A DNA stretch of 64,000 bases from Sedimentimonas flavescens (lineage in GTDB: Bacteria; Pseudomonadota; Alphaproteobacteria; Rhodobacterales; Rhodobacteraceae), in contig NZ_JAHVAI010000002.1 of assembly GCF_019264375.1 (NCBI RefSeq), positions 310,001-374,000 on the forward strand, given 5' to 3'. Positions within the stretch are counted from its first letter, which is position 1. Every line of letters begins with the position of its first letter. Positions 9,294-16,146 of this stretch are shown piece by piece. Made by a program: the position numbers and the translations under genes. Below the pieces are notes generated by a model. The model was not told the DNA's origin and did not search any database. It saw only the letters and a program-made list of their open reading frames with translations.

Positions 9294-11207
9294 TCAGGTC
9301 GTCCAGGTATGCGGGGTGCGGTGGCGCTGGTCGGTAGGTTCCGCCTCGCCATCCTCCTCGAGCTGACGCACCGAGTTGCGCAGCAGATACTCCTCGCCAC
9401 CCTGGCGCGCCCACATCGCCGCATAGCGCCCGCCATGGGCCAGAAGTTCCTCGTGACGGCCTTCCTCGATGATTTCGCCCTGTTCAAGCACCACAATCCG
9501 GTCCGCATCGACAATCGTGCTGAGACGGTGCGCGATCGAAATCACCGTGCGCCCCTCGCCCATCGCCTTGAGGCTGACCTGGATGTCACGCTCGGTCTGC
9601 GTATCGAGGGCCGAGGTCGCCTCGTCCAGCAGCAGGATCGGCGGGTTCTTGAGCAGCGTGCGCGCGATACCCACGCGCTGTTTTTCACCGCCCGAGAGCT
9701 TCAGTCCGCGCTCACCCACGGTCGTTTCATATCCCTCAGGAAGGCTCATGACGAAGTCATGGATCTTTGCGGCCTTGGCGGCGGCGATGATCTCGTCTTG
9801 CGTCGCATCCGCGCGGCCATAGGCGATGTTGTAGCCGATGGTGTCGTTGAACAGCACCGTGTCCTGCGGCACCACACCGATGGCGTCGTGCAGGCTGGTC
9901 TGGGTGATGTCGCGCAGATCCTGCCCGTCGATGCGGATCGCGCCGCCCGTCACGTCATAGAAACGGAACATGAGCCGCCCGATGGTCGACTTGCCCGAGC
10001 CCGAGGGGCCCACCAGCGCGACGGTCTGCCCCGCCTGCACCTTGAGCGAGACCCCCTTGAGGATCGGTCGCGTCGGATCGTAGGCGAATTTCACATCTTC
10101 GAATTCGATCGCACCGCCCTGCACGCGCAGGTCCGGGGCGCCGGGCTTGTCGTTGATCTCGGCGGGTTGGTGCAGCAGGTCGAACATCTCGCCCATGTCC
10201 ACCAGAGCCTGCCGGATTTCGCGATAGACGGTGCCGAGGAAGCCAAGCGGCATGGTGATCTGGATCATGTAAGCCTGCACCATGACGAAATCGCCCACGG
10301 TCAGCTTGCCCGACTGCACCTCGATAGCCGCCATGACCATCACCGCGATCAAGCCAACCGAGATGATCAGGCTCTGGCCGAAGTTCAGGATCGCAAGGCT
10401 CTGGCCGGTCTTGACCGCCATCTGCTCATAGCCCGCCATCGAGGCGTCGTAGCGTTTGGCCTCGCGCGCCTCGGCGCCGAAATACTTGACGGTTTCGAAG
10501 TTCAGCAGGCTGTCGATGGCCTTCTGGTTGGCCTGCGTGTCGGCCTCGTTCATCTTGCGCCGGATCGCGACGCGCCATTCGGTGACCTTGAAGGTAAAGG
10601 TCACATAGGCTGCGATCGTCACGATCACCACCGCCGCGTAACGCCAGTCGAACAGCACCGCGAAGAGCACCGCCACCATCGTCAGTTCCAGGATCAGTGG
10701 CCCGACCGAGAACAGCATGAAGCGCAGCAGGAACTCGACGCCCTTCACGCCGCGCTCGATGATCCGGCTTAGCCCGCCCGTCTTGCGGTTGATGTGGTAG
10801 CGCATCGACAGGCGGTGGATATGCTCGAAGGTTTCCAGCGCCAACTGACGCAGAGCGCGCTGTGCGACCCTCACGAACACCGCATCGCGCAGTTCGCCAA
10901 AGCCGACCGAGGCCATCCGCGCGACGCCATAGGCCACCGTCAGCGCGACCGCGCCAAGCGGCAAGAGCCAGCCCTCGGCCCGCGCGGTTCCGGCCAGACC
11001 GTCCACCGCAGCCTTGTAAAGGAACGGCGTTGCGACTGCGATCACCTTGGCCATGACCAGCAGGCTCATCGCGATCAGGACGCGCTTCTTCACCCAGGGG
11101 TGCGCATCCGGCCACAGGTATGGCGCGACCGCGCGGATCGTACGCCAGCCTCGGGCGCGCTCATTCGCGCTGACTTTGCCCGCGACGGTGATCTGGGAAG
11201 GCGCCAT
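9294..11207 (-). CDS. Atm1-type ABC exporter, fused permease and ATPase
   Basis: 637 residues: N-terminal six-helix ABC membrane domain (about 40-330) and C-terminal nucleotide-binding domain with Walker A GPSGSGKST, signature LSGGEKQRVGIAR and Walker B ILLLDEATSALD. The sequence has the ABCB7/Atm1 character (for example MRYHINRKTGGLSRIIERG), a group that exports glutathione-conjugated or persulfide species and links to metal and Fe-S homeostasis. It works as a homodimer in the inner membrane. Sits alone between the YfgM-like gene and the LysM gene, all on the same strand. Confidence 0.9.
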   Translation of the reverse strand: MAPSQITVAGKVSANERARGWRTIRAVAPYLWPDAHPWVKKRVLIAMSLLVMAKVIAVATPFLYKAAVDGLAGTARAEGWLLPLGAVALTVAYGVARMASVGFGELRDAVFVRVAQRALRQLALETFEHIHRLSMRYHINRKTGGLSRIIERGVKGVEFLLRFMLFSVGPLILELTMVAVLFAVLFDWRYAAVVIVTIAAYVTFTFKVTEWRVAIRRKMNEADTQANQKAIDSLLNFETVKYFGAEAREAKRYDASMAGYEQMAVKTGQSLAILNFGQSLIISVGLIAVMVMAAIEVQSGKLTVGDFVMVQAYMIQITMPLGFLGTVYREIRQALVDMGEMFDLLHQPAEINDKPGAPDLRVQGGAIEFEDVKFAYDPTRPILKGVSLKVQAGQTVALVGPSGSGKSTIGRLMFRFYDVTGGAIRIDGQDLRDITQTSLHDAIGVVPQDTVLFNDTIGYNIAYGRADATQDEIIAAAKAAKIHDFVMSLPEGYETTVGERGLKLSGGEKQRVGIARTLLKNPPILLLDEATSALDTQTERDIQVSLKAMGEGRTVISIAHRLSTIVDADRIVVLEQGEIIEEGRHEELLAHGGRYAAMWARQGGEEYLLRNSVRQLEEDGEAEPTDQRHRTPHTWTT

Positions 11208-11308
11208 GAGGGAAAACCTTTCGACTGGTCATGAAATGCGACGCCCGGTTCGGGGATAGTCCCCACCGGGCGGGCAAAACCTAAGCCGGAAACCGTCAGA
11301 GTCCAGCC

Positions 11309-12508
11309 CTATTCGGGAATGGCGAAGACCTGCCCGGGATAGATCAGGTCCGGATCGCGGATCTGATCGCGGTTCGCTTCGAAGAGGCGCACATAAAGAT
11401 AGGGGTCGCCATAATTCTCGCGCGCGATGGCCCAAAGGGTGTTGCCCGGCTCGATCGTGATCATACGGGTGCCACGCTTTGGTTCGGCACCCGCAGGTGC
11501 TTCGGCGGCGGCAAGGGCTTCGGGTGCAACGCGGTCATAGCTGGTCTCGGCGCGCGTCAGAACCTTGCCATCCACATCGAGCGCATCGATGCGCAGGACA
11601 TGCTGGCCCGGCGCGCCTGCCGGAAGCACCATGCGCCAGTTGCCCTCGGTTCCCGCCTGGATCAGCCCCGCCTCGGCATTGTCGATATAGGCGCGCAGAA
11701 GCGCCCCCGCGGGCGCGCCGCGCCCACTGACCGCGATCTGATCGCCCGCATCGAAAGACACGGTGTCGATGGACAGATCGGCGCTGGCCTCGGCCAGAAC
11801 GCGCGCGCCCTGCTCGTCGGTCACCAGCGGGGTTTGCGCCAGCGTCTCAGCGGCATTGACCTGTTCGGCGACCGCTGCTTCCGAGGCGCCCTCGGCCTCG
11901 GCCGCCTGTGCCACGGCTTCGGCGCTTGGTGCGACAGTCACGCTTTCCTCGCCCTCGCGGGCCACGCCATCGGCACCGGTGACGCGCACGCTCATCTGCC
12001 GCGGCTCGGCCGAGGGATCAGCCAGCACGACCGAGGCAAAGCTGCCACCCGGCTCGGCGGTGACGGTATCGACGACGGCACCATCAAGCAGAACTTCCAC
12101 CTTGGCACCCGGCTCGACCCGCCCCGCCAGCGTCAGCGCGCCATCAGGCGCGGCGCGGAACTGATCGAGGCTGGCCACAGGACCGGGCTCTGCGGAGGCG
12201 GGCTCGGGCGGGGCCGGTTCGGGCGCAGGCTCCGACTCTGGCGCGGCGGCCACGGTCGGCTGCGCTTCGGGTTCGGCCGCCGCAGTCGTCGGCGCCTCAG
12301 CCGCGGGTTGGGCTGCAACAGGTTCAGGCTGCGCGGCCTCAGGCAGTTGTGCCACGGGCGCAGGCTGCTGCGGCGGATCGCGCAACACCCAGTAGCCCGC
12401 CAGAACGGCCAGCAGTGCAAGCGCGGATACGCCGCCCAGCATCGCCCCACCCAGACCCGAGCCCGCCTTCGCCGCGGCCGGCTCTTGCCCCGATTCGACG
12501 TTTTTCAT
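11309..12508 (-). CDS. LysM-domain envelope protein with Ala/Pro/Glu-rich linker
   Basis: 399 residues. A cytoplasmic start and one membrane segment (about 24-44) precede a long low-complexity Ala/Pro/Glu linker (about 50-115), two or more Ig-like beta modules, and a C-terminal LysM domain (from about 348, ITIEPGNTLWAIARENYGDPYLY...). LysM binds peptidoglycan, so the protein likely spans the periplasm from inner membrane to cell wall. A GAGGGGAAA lies ahead of the ATG. Its role is not known; similar proteins are widespread in Rhodobacteraceae. Confidence 0.85.
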   Translation of the reverse strand: MKNVESGQEPAAAKAGSGLGGAMLGGVSALALLAVLAGYWVLRDPPQQPAPVAQLPEAAQPEPVAAQPAAEAPTTAAAEPEAQPTVAAAPESEPAPEPAPPEPASAEPGPVASLDQFRAAPDGALTLAGRVEPGAKVEVLLDGAVVDTVTAEPGGSFASVVLADPSAEPRQMSVRVTGADGVAREGEESVTVAPSAEAVAQAAEAEGASEAAVAEQVNAAETLAQTPLVTDEQGARVLAEASADLSIDTVSFDAGDQIAVSGRGAPAGALLRAYIDNAEAGLIQAGTEGNWRMVLPAGAPGQHVLRIDALDVDGKVLTRAETSYDRVAPEALAAAEAPAGAEPKRGTRMITIEPGNTLWAIARENYGDPYLYVRLFEANRDQIRDPDLIYPGQVFAIPE

Positions 12509-12630
12509 CCCATTTCCCCTCGTTCCGATGCGATCTTGCGCCGCATGACTTGAGCAACCTTAGCCAAGCCGCTATCACCAAACAACAATTCGCTGCACCC
12601 GCCGTGCAGTTCAGCCCGAAAGGTGCTTTG

Positions 12631-13185
12631 ATGTCCCACCAGCCTTCGATTTGTGTCTTTTGCGGCTCGCGCACCGGTAACCGGCCCGCCTATGCCGAGG
12701 CAGCCCGGGCCACCGGCACGATGCTCGCCACACGCGGCTGGCGCCTTGTTTACGGCGCAGGCGATGTGGGCCTGATGGGCGAGGTCGCCCGCGCGGCCCA
12801 ACAGGCAGGCGGCGCCACCTTCGGCGTGATCCCGATCCACCTGTTCCAGCGCGAGGTCGGCAAGCGCGACCTGTCCACCTTCATCGTCACCGAAAACATG
12901 CATGAGCGTAAGAAGGTGATGTTCATGAACTCGGATGCCATCGTCGTCCTGCCCGGCGGCGCAGGCTCTCTGGACGAGTTGTTCGAAGTGCTCACCTGGC
13001 GCCAGATCGGCCTGCATGAAAAGCCGATCCTCATTCTCAACACCGATGGCTACTGGAACCCGATCAAGACCGCCATCGAGCATATGATCAGCGAGGGCTT
13101 CGCCGACCGCTCGCTGGCCGAGATGCTGATCTGGGTCGAGGATGTCTCGGCGCTCGAAACCGCGCTGGCCACCGCGCTAAGCTGA
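12631..13185 (+). CDS. LOG-family Rossmann protein (cytokinin riboside 5'-monophosphate phosphoribohydrolase-like)
   Basis: 184 residues from the ATG at 12631, preceded by GAAAGGTG; longer in-frame starts upstream have no ribosome site. The family signature is present as PGGAGSLDE together with MHERKKVMF, the two motifs forming the nucleotide site of LOG/TIGR00730 proteins. These enzymes hydrolyse nucleoside 5'-monophosphates to base plus ribose 5-phosphate; the physiological substrate in bacteria such as this is uncertain. Converges with rarD three bases away. Confidence 0.9.
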   Translation: MSHQPSICVFCGSRTGNRPAYAEAARATGTMLATRGWRLVYGAGDVGLMGEVARAAQQAGGATFGVIPIHLFQREVGKRDLSTFIVTENMHERKKVMFMNSDAIVVLPGGAGSLDELFEVLTWRQIGLHEKPILILNTDGYWNPIKTAIEHMISEGFADRSLAEMLIWVEDVSALETALATALS

Positions 13186-13188
13186 CAC

Positions 13189-14070
13189 CTACCCGCGCCG
13201 CAGCAACGTCAGCGAATAAATCGCCAGCGCAAGCCAGATCATCGGCAGCGCCACCGCATGCCACTGCGTGATCGGTTCGTGGAAGGCGATCACGGCGACC
13301 GACAATTGCAAGGTCGGGTTAAGGTATTGCACCAACCCGAGCGTCGCCATCCGCACCCGCCGCGCGGCATAGGAAAACAGGATCAGCGGGCCGCCGGTCA
13401 GCACGCCCGAGAAGGCCAGCAAGAGGCTGGTGCCCCAGTCCGAGCCAAACGCCCCCGACCCCGGCGCGGCCCCTGCCCATCCGTAGTGCAGCCCCAGAAG
13501 CAACGCGAGCGCCAGTGGTGCCAGCAAGAACACCTCGGCGGTGACTGAGACCACCGGCCCCACATCCAGACGCTTCTTGATAAGCCCATAGGCGCCAAAG
13601 GTTCCCGCCAGCATCAGCGCCATCCAAGGCGGCGCACCGATGCCCCAGGTCAGATACAGAACCGCGCTGGCCGCGATCATCACGGCCAGAGCCTGCGCGC
13701 GCGTCATCGCCTCGCGCATCACGACGACACCAAGGCCCACCGCAACAAGGGGGAAGATGTAGTAGCCGAGGCTCGCCTCAAGCGCGCGCCCGTTCTGCAC
13801 CGACCAGATGAACCCGAACCAGTTGGTCGAGATCATGATCGCGGAAAGTAACAAAATCAGTAGGTTGCGCCCACGCAGCGCAAGGCCCACGGCGCGAAGC
13901 CGGCCCTGCATCGTCAGGACGGCACCAAAGAATACCAGCGACCAGAGCGTCCGGTGCGCCAGCACCTCAAGCGGCGGAACGGCGGCCAGTTGCTTGTAGT
14001 AAAGCCCCGAGAGGCCCCACACCACGCAGGCGAATAGCAGCGCCCAGAACCCCTTGACCTGATCTCGCAT
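13189..14070 (-). CDS. rarD: RarD-like EamA/DMT transporter
   Basis: 293 residues starting at the ATG at 14070 (AGGGGCGG upstream), giving an immediate first membrane helix. Ten predicted membrane segments and two EamA repeats; features such as SGLYYKQLAAVPPLEVLAHRTLWS and NWFGFIWSVQNGRALEASLGYYIFPL are typical of the RarD (chloramphenicol-sensitive) subfamily. Inner-membrane drug/metabolite transporter of unknown substrate. An in-frame start at 14097 would add nine residues. Confidence 0.9.
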   Translation of the reverse strand: MRDQVKGFWALLFACVVWGLSGLYYKQLAAVPPLEVLAHRTLWSLVFFGAVLTMQGRLRAVGLALRGRNLLILLLSAIMISTNWFGFIWSVQNGRALEASLGYYIFPLVAVGLGVVVMREAMTRAQALAVMIAASAVLYLTWGIGAPPWMALMLAGTFGAYGLIKKRLDVGPVVSVTAEVFLLAPLALALLLGLHYGWAGAAPGSGAFGSDWGTSLLLAFSGVLTGGPLILFSYAARRVRMATLGLVQYLNPTLQLSVAVIAFHEPITQWHAVALPMIWLALAIYSLTLLRRG

Positions 14071-14147
14071 GAACCGCCCCTGTCCGTTCGGCGCCACGCT
14101 GACCGAAAGCGCCGGTAAAGGAAAGGGGCGGCTGCGTTTTCCCTAGG

Positions 14148-14591
14148 TCAAAGCGCGTCGATGTCGGACGCGACGATCTTGCCGATCTCGGGCAGCGGGT
14201 GCTTGGTCAGGGTCTTGTCGATCTCGGCCACGACATGGGCTGCCAGCCCCTCGCTCAGCGCAGCGCGCAGCGCGCCCAGAACCTGTGGCGGCGCCACGAG
14301 GATCAGCTTGTCGAACGCACCGCGCCGCTGCGCGCGTGCCAGATCGTCGGCGAGATCCGCCATGAAGGTTTCGGCATTCAGCCGGGAGTAATCCGGCACC
14401 TCCATCGCCGAGCGCTGTCCCTGCCCGACATCGGCGCGACGCCCGGGCGCATCGGACGCGACGATGACCTCGGGCGCCTCTTCGCGGCGCACGAATGCCA
14501 GACGCGGCTCCCGCCCCGTCCCCTCATTGCGCAAAACCAAGGCCTTCTCGGAATCCGCAACGACAACCCAAATTCCTTTGGAAAGCAGCAT
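14148..14591 (-). CDS. Host attachment protein family (Rhizobium AtsE-like)
   Basis: 147 residues. The start at 14591 is set by a near-perfect AGGAGGT; the next start upstream (14624) would add eleven residues. The N-terminus IWVVVADSEKALVLRNEG and the C-terminal part with VAPPQVLGALRAALSEGLAAHVVAEIDKTLTKHPLPEI match the 'host attachment' family, which is related to the eRF1 domain-2/baeRF fold. The name comes from a plant-attachment gene; here a function in attachment is not supported by anything else, and a stress or translation link is equally possible. Confidence 0.82.
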   Translation of the reverse strand: MLLSKGIWVVVADSEKALVLRNEGTGREPRLAFVRREEAPEVIVASDAPGRRADVGQGQRSAMEVPDYSRLNAETFMADLADDLARAQRRGAFDKLILVAPPQVLGALRAALSEGLAAHVVAEIDKTLTKHPLPEIGKIVASDIDAL

Positions 14592-14672
14592 GACGACCTC
14601 CTTTTGTCTCTCTTTGCTCAACATGGGGATGCACGTCGTTGATTTCGAGCCGACCAGACGTTCTGCCGCAGG

Positions 14673-14707
14673 AAAAGAAAAGGCCCGCCGGATCGCTCCG
14701 ACGGGCC
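14673..14707 (-). terminator. Rho-independent terminator of sodB
   Basis: On the minus strand a GC-rich stem (GGCCCGTCGGA paired with TCCGGCGGGCC) is followed by TTTTCTTTT, 24 bases after the sodB stop. Confidence 0.88.
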
Positions 14708-14730
14708 CCGAAATCGCGCAGAAGCGCGGA

Positions 14731-15330
14731 TTACATGCGCGAGGCGACGTTTTCCCAGTTCACCAGCTTCTCGAGGAAGTTGGTGAGGTAGGCCGGGCGC
14801 TTGTTGCGGAAATCGATGTAGTAGGAATGCTCCCACACGTCGCAACCCAGAAGCGCGGTCTGGCCGAAGCAGAGCGGGTTCACGCCGTTCTCGGTCTTGG
14901 TCACCTTCAGCGCGCCGTCGGTATCCTTGACCAGCCAGCACCAGCCCGAACCGAACTGACCTGCGCCAGCGGCCGCGAAATCTTCCTTGAACTTGCCAAC
15001 CGAGCCAAACGACTCGACCAGCGCCTTTTCCAGCTCACCCGGCATCGCCTTGCCGCCCGGACCCATCATTTCCCAGAACTGGGCGTGGTTCCAATGCTGC
15101 GAGGCGTTGTTGAAAATGCCATTTTGCGCAACCGCGCCCGCCTGGTAGGTGCCCTTGACGATCTCTTCAAGCGACTTGCCTTCCCACTCGGTCCCGGCGA
15201 TCAGCTTGTTGCCGTTATCGACATAGGCCTTGTGGTGCAGATCGTGGTGATACTCGAGCGTCTCCTTCGACATGCCAAGGTCGGCAAGCGCATCATGGGC
15301 ATAGGGAAGATCGGGAAGTTCGAAAGCCAT
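14731..15330 (-). CDS. sodB: Fe/Mn superoxide dismutase
   Basis: 199 residues, normal length; converts superoxide to hydrogen peroxide and oxygen. Metal ligands are seen in YHHDLHHKAYVD (first His), NHAQFWEMM (second His) and DVWEHSYYIDF (Asp and His). AGQFGSGWCWLV in the second half resembles Fe-type or cambialistic enzymes, so iron is more likely than manganese, but metal choice cannot be settled by sequence reading. No signal peptide, so cytoplasmic. Own promoter at 15366-15394 and own terminator indicate a monocistronic gene. Confidence 0.96.
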   Translation of the reverse strand: MAFELPDLPYAHDALADLGMSKETLEYHHDLHHKAYVDNGNKLIAGTEWEGKSLEEIVKGTYQAGAVAQNGIFNNASQHWNHAQFWEMMGPGGKAMPGELEKALVESFGSVGKFKEDFAAAGAGQFGSGWCWLVKDTDGALKVTKTENGVNPLCFGQTALLGCDVWEHSYYIDFRNKRPAYLTNFLEKLVNWENVASRM

Positions 15331-15365
15331 TTTCTTGTCCTCTCGCGTGCAGTTAGCGTTACCCC

Positions 15366-15394
15366 TATAGAAGCGCGCGGGACCCCGAGGTCAA
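15366..15394 (-). promoter_or_regulatory. Sigma-70-type promoter of sodB
   Basis: Minus strand -35 TTGACC (15394-15389), 17-bp spacer, -10 TCTATA (15371-15366), about 35 bases before the start codon. Confidence 0.75.
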
Positions 15395-15435
15395 GGGCAC
15401 TTGAGCACATCCGTCAGCCCCTCTTGGCACAAATA

Positions 15436-15461
15436 AGAAGGGGGGCTGTCTGCCCCCCTCT
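15436..15461 (-). terminator. Probable terminator downstream of soxG
   Basis: Stem AGGGGGGC-AGACA-GCCCCCCT followed on the minus strand by TCTTATTT. It lies between soxG and the sodB promoter and would end the sarcosine oxidase transcript. Confidence 0.6.
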
Positions 15462-15482
15462 TGCCCGTATCCGGTCAATTCA

Positions 15483-15594
15483 CCCCCCGAGGATATTTTC
15501 CCCACATTGAAAGAGCGATCCTGCCCATCAACGTGGCGCAAATATCCCGGGGGTGAGCGGCCCCGGCCGCGAGGGGGCAGCGCCCCCTGCCTCC
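15483..15594. repeat. Dispersed palindromic intergenic repeat, copy A
   Basis: Contains the arms CCCCCGAGGATATTTT and AAATATCCCGGGGG plus a GGGGGCAGCGCCCCC hairpin that abuts the soxG stop codon. The same core and hairpin occur at 29994-30127 and 46708-46771. Confidence 0.65.
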
Positions 15595-16146
15595 TCAGAA
15601 AATCTCGCCGCCCTTGCGAGAGGAGACCTCGAGAAGCCCGAGCATATAGGCAGCAACCGATCGGAAGCAGATTACGCTCAGCTCCTGCGGGCCCGAGCGC
15701 CAGAGTGCGGCAGCCACTTGTGCTGCACGGGTGCGGCGCATCTCGCCTTCGGGGAAAGTCGCGAAATCGACGGGGCAAAGCTTCATCAGCACCTCGTCGC
15801 CCTTCTCGCCCGAGACGGTGAACATCGCCCGCGCATCTGAGACGTTGGTCACCAGCGAATGCTCTTTCGCCAAGGCTTCGCTCAGCGACTGGCTCAGGCC
15901 CGGCGCCTCGTCGTAGGAGCAGATGAGCAATAGCTCATCCGGGCTCATCCAGGCGACGCTGCGCCCGTCGGCGGTGATGACCTTGCGCTGTCCTGGGGTG
16001 GACAGGCCGAGCCCTTTCAGAGCCTTGGCCAGCGCCTTCGACTTCAGATCGGCCCGGATCGAGATCATCCCCGTCAGGCCCGCCTCGGCAACCGTGGCAA
16101 AGCCCGTGTGGCTTGCGCCTTTGAGTGCGCTGATTGCCTCAGACAT
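15595..16146 (-). CDS. soxG: Sarcosine oxidase gamma subunit
   Basis: 183 residues. Smallest but one of the four subunits of heterotetrameric sarcosine oxidase, which demethylates sarcosine to glycine and passes the methyl group to tetrahydrofolate. The sequence (for example SVAWMSPDELLLICSYDEAP and VSDARAMFTVSGEKGDEVLMKLCPVDFA) matches the SoxG family, itself distantly related to the GCV-T fold. The start overlaps the soxA stop by eight bases. A GC-rich repeat hairpin begins directly after the stop. Confidence 0.93.
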   Translation of the reverse strand: MSEAISALKGASHTGFATVAEAGLTGMISIRADLKSKALAKALKGLGLSTPGQRKVITADGRSVAWMSPDELLLICSYDEAPGLSQSLSEALAKEHSLVTNVSDARAMFTVSGEKGDEVLMKLCPVDFATFPEGEMRRTRAAQVAAALWRSGPQELSVICFRSVAAYMLGLLEVSSRKGGEIF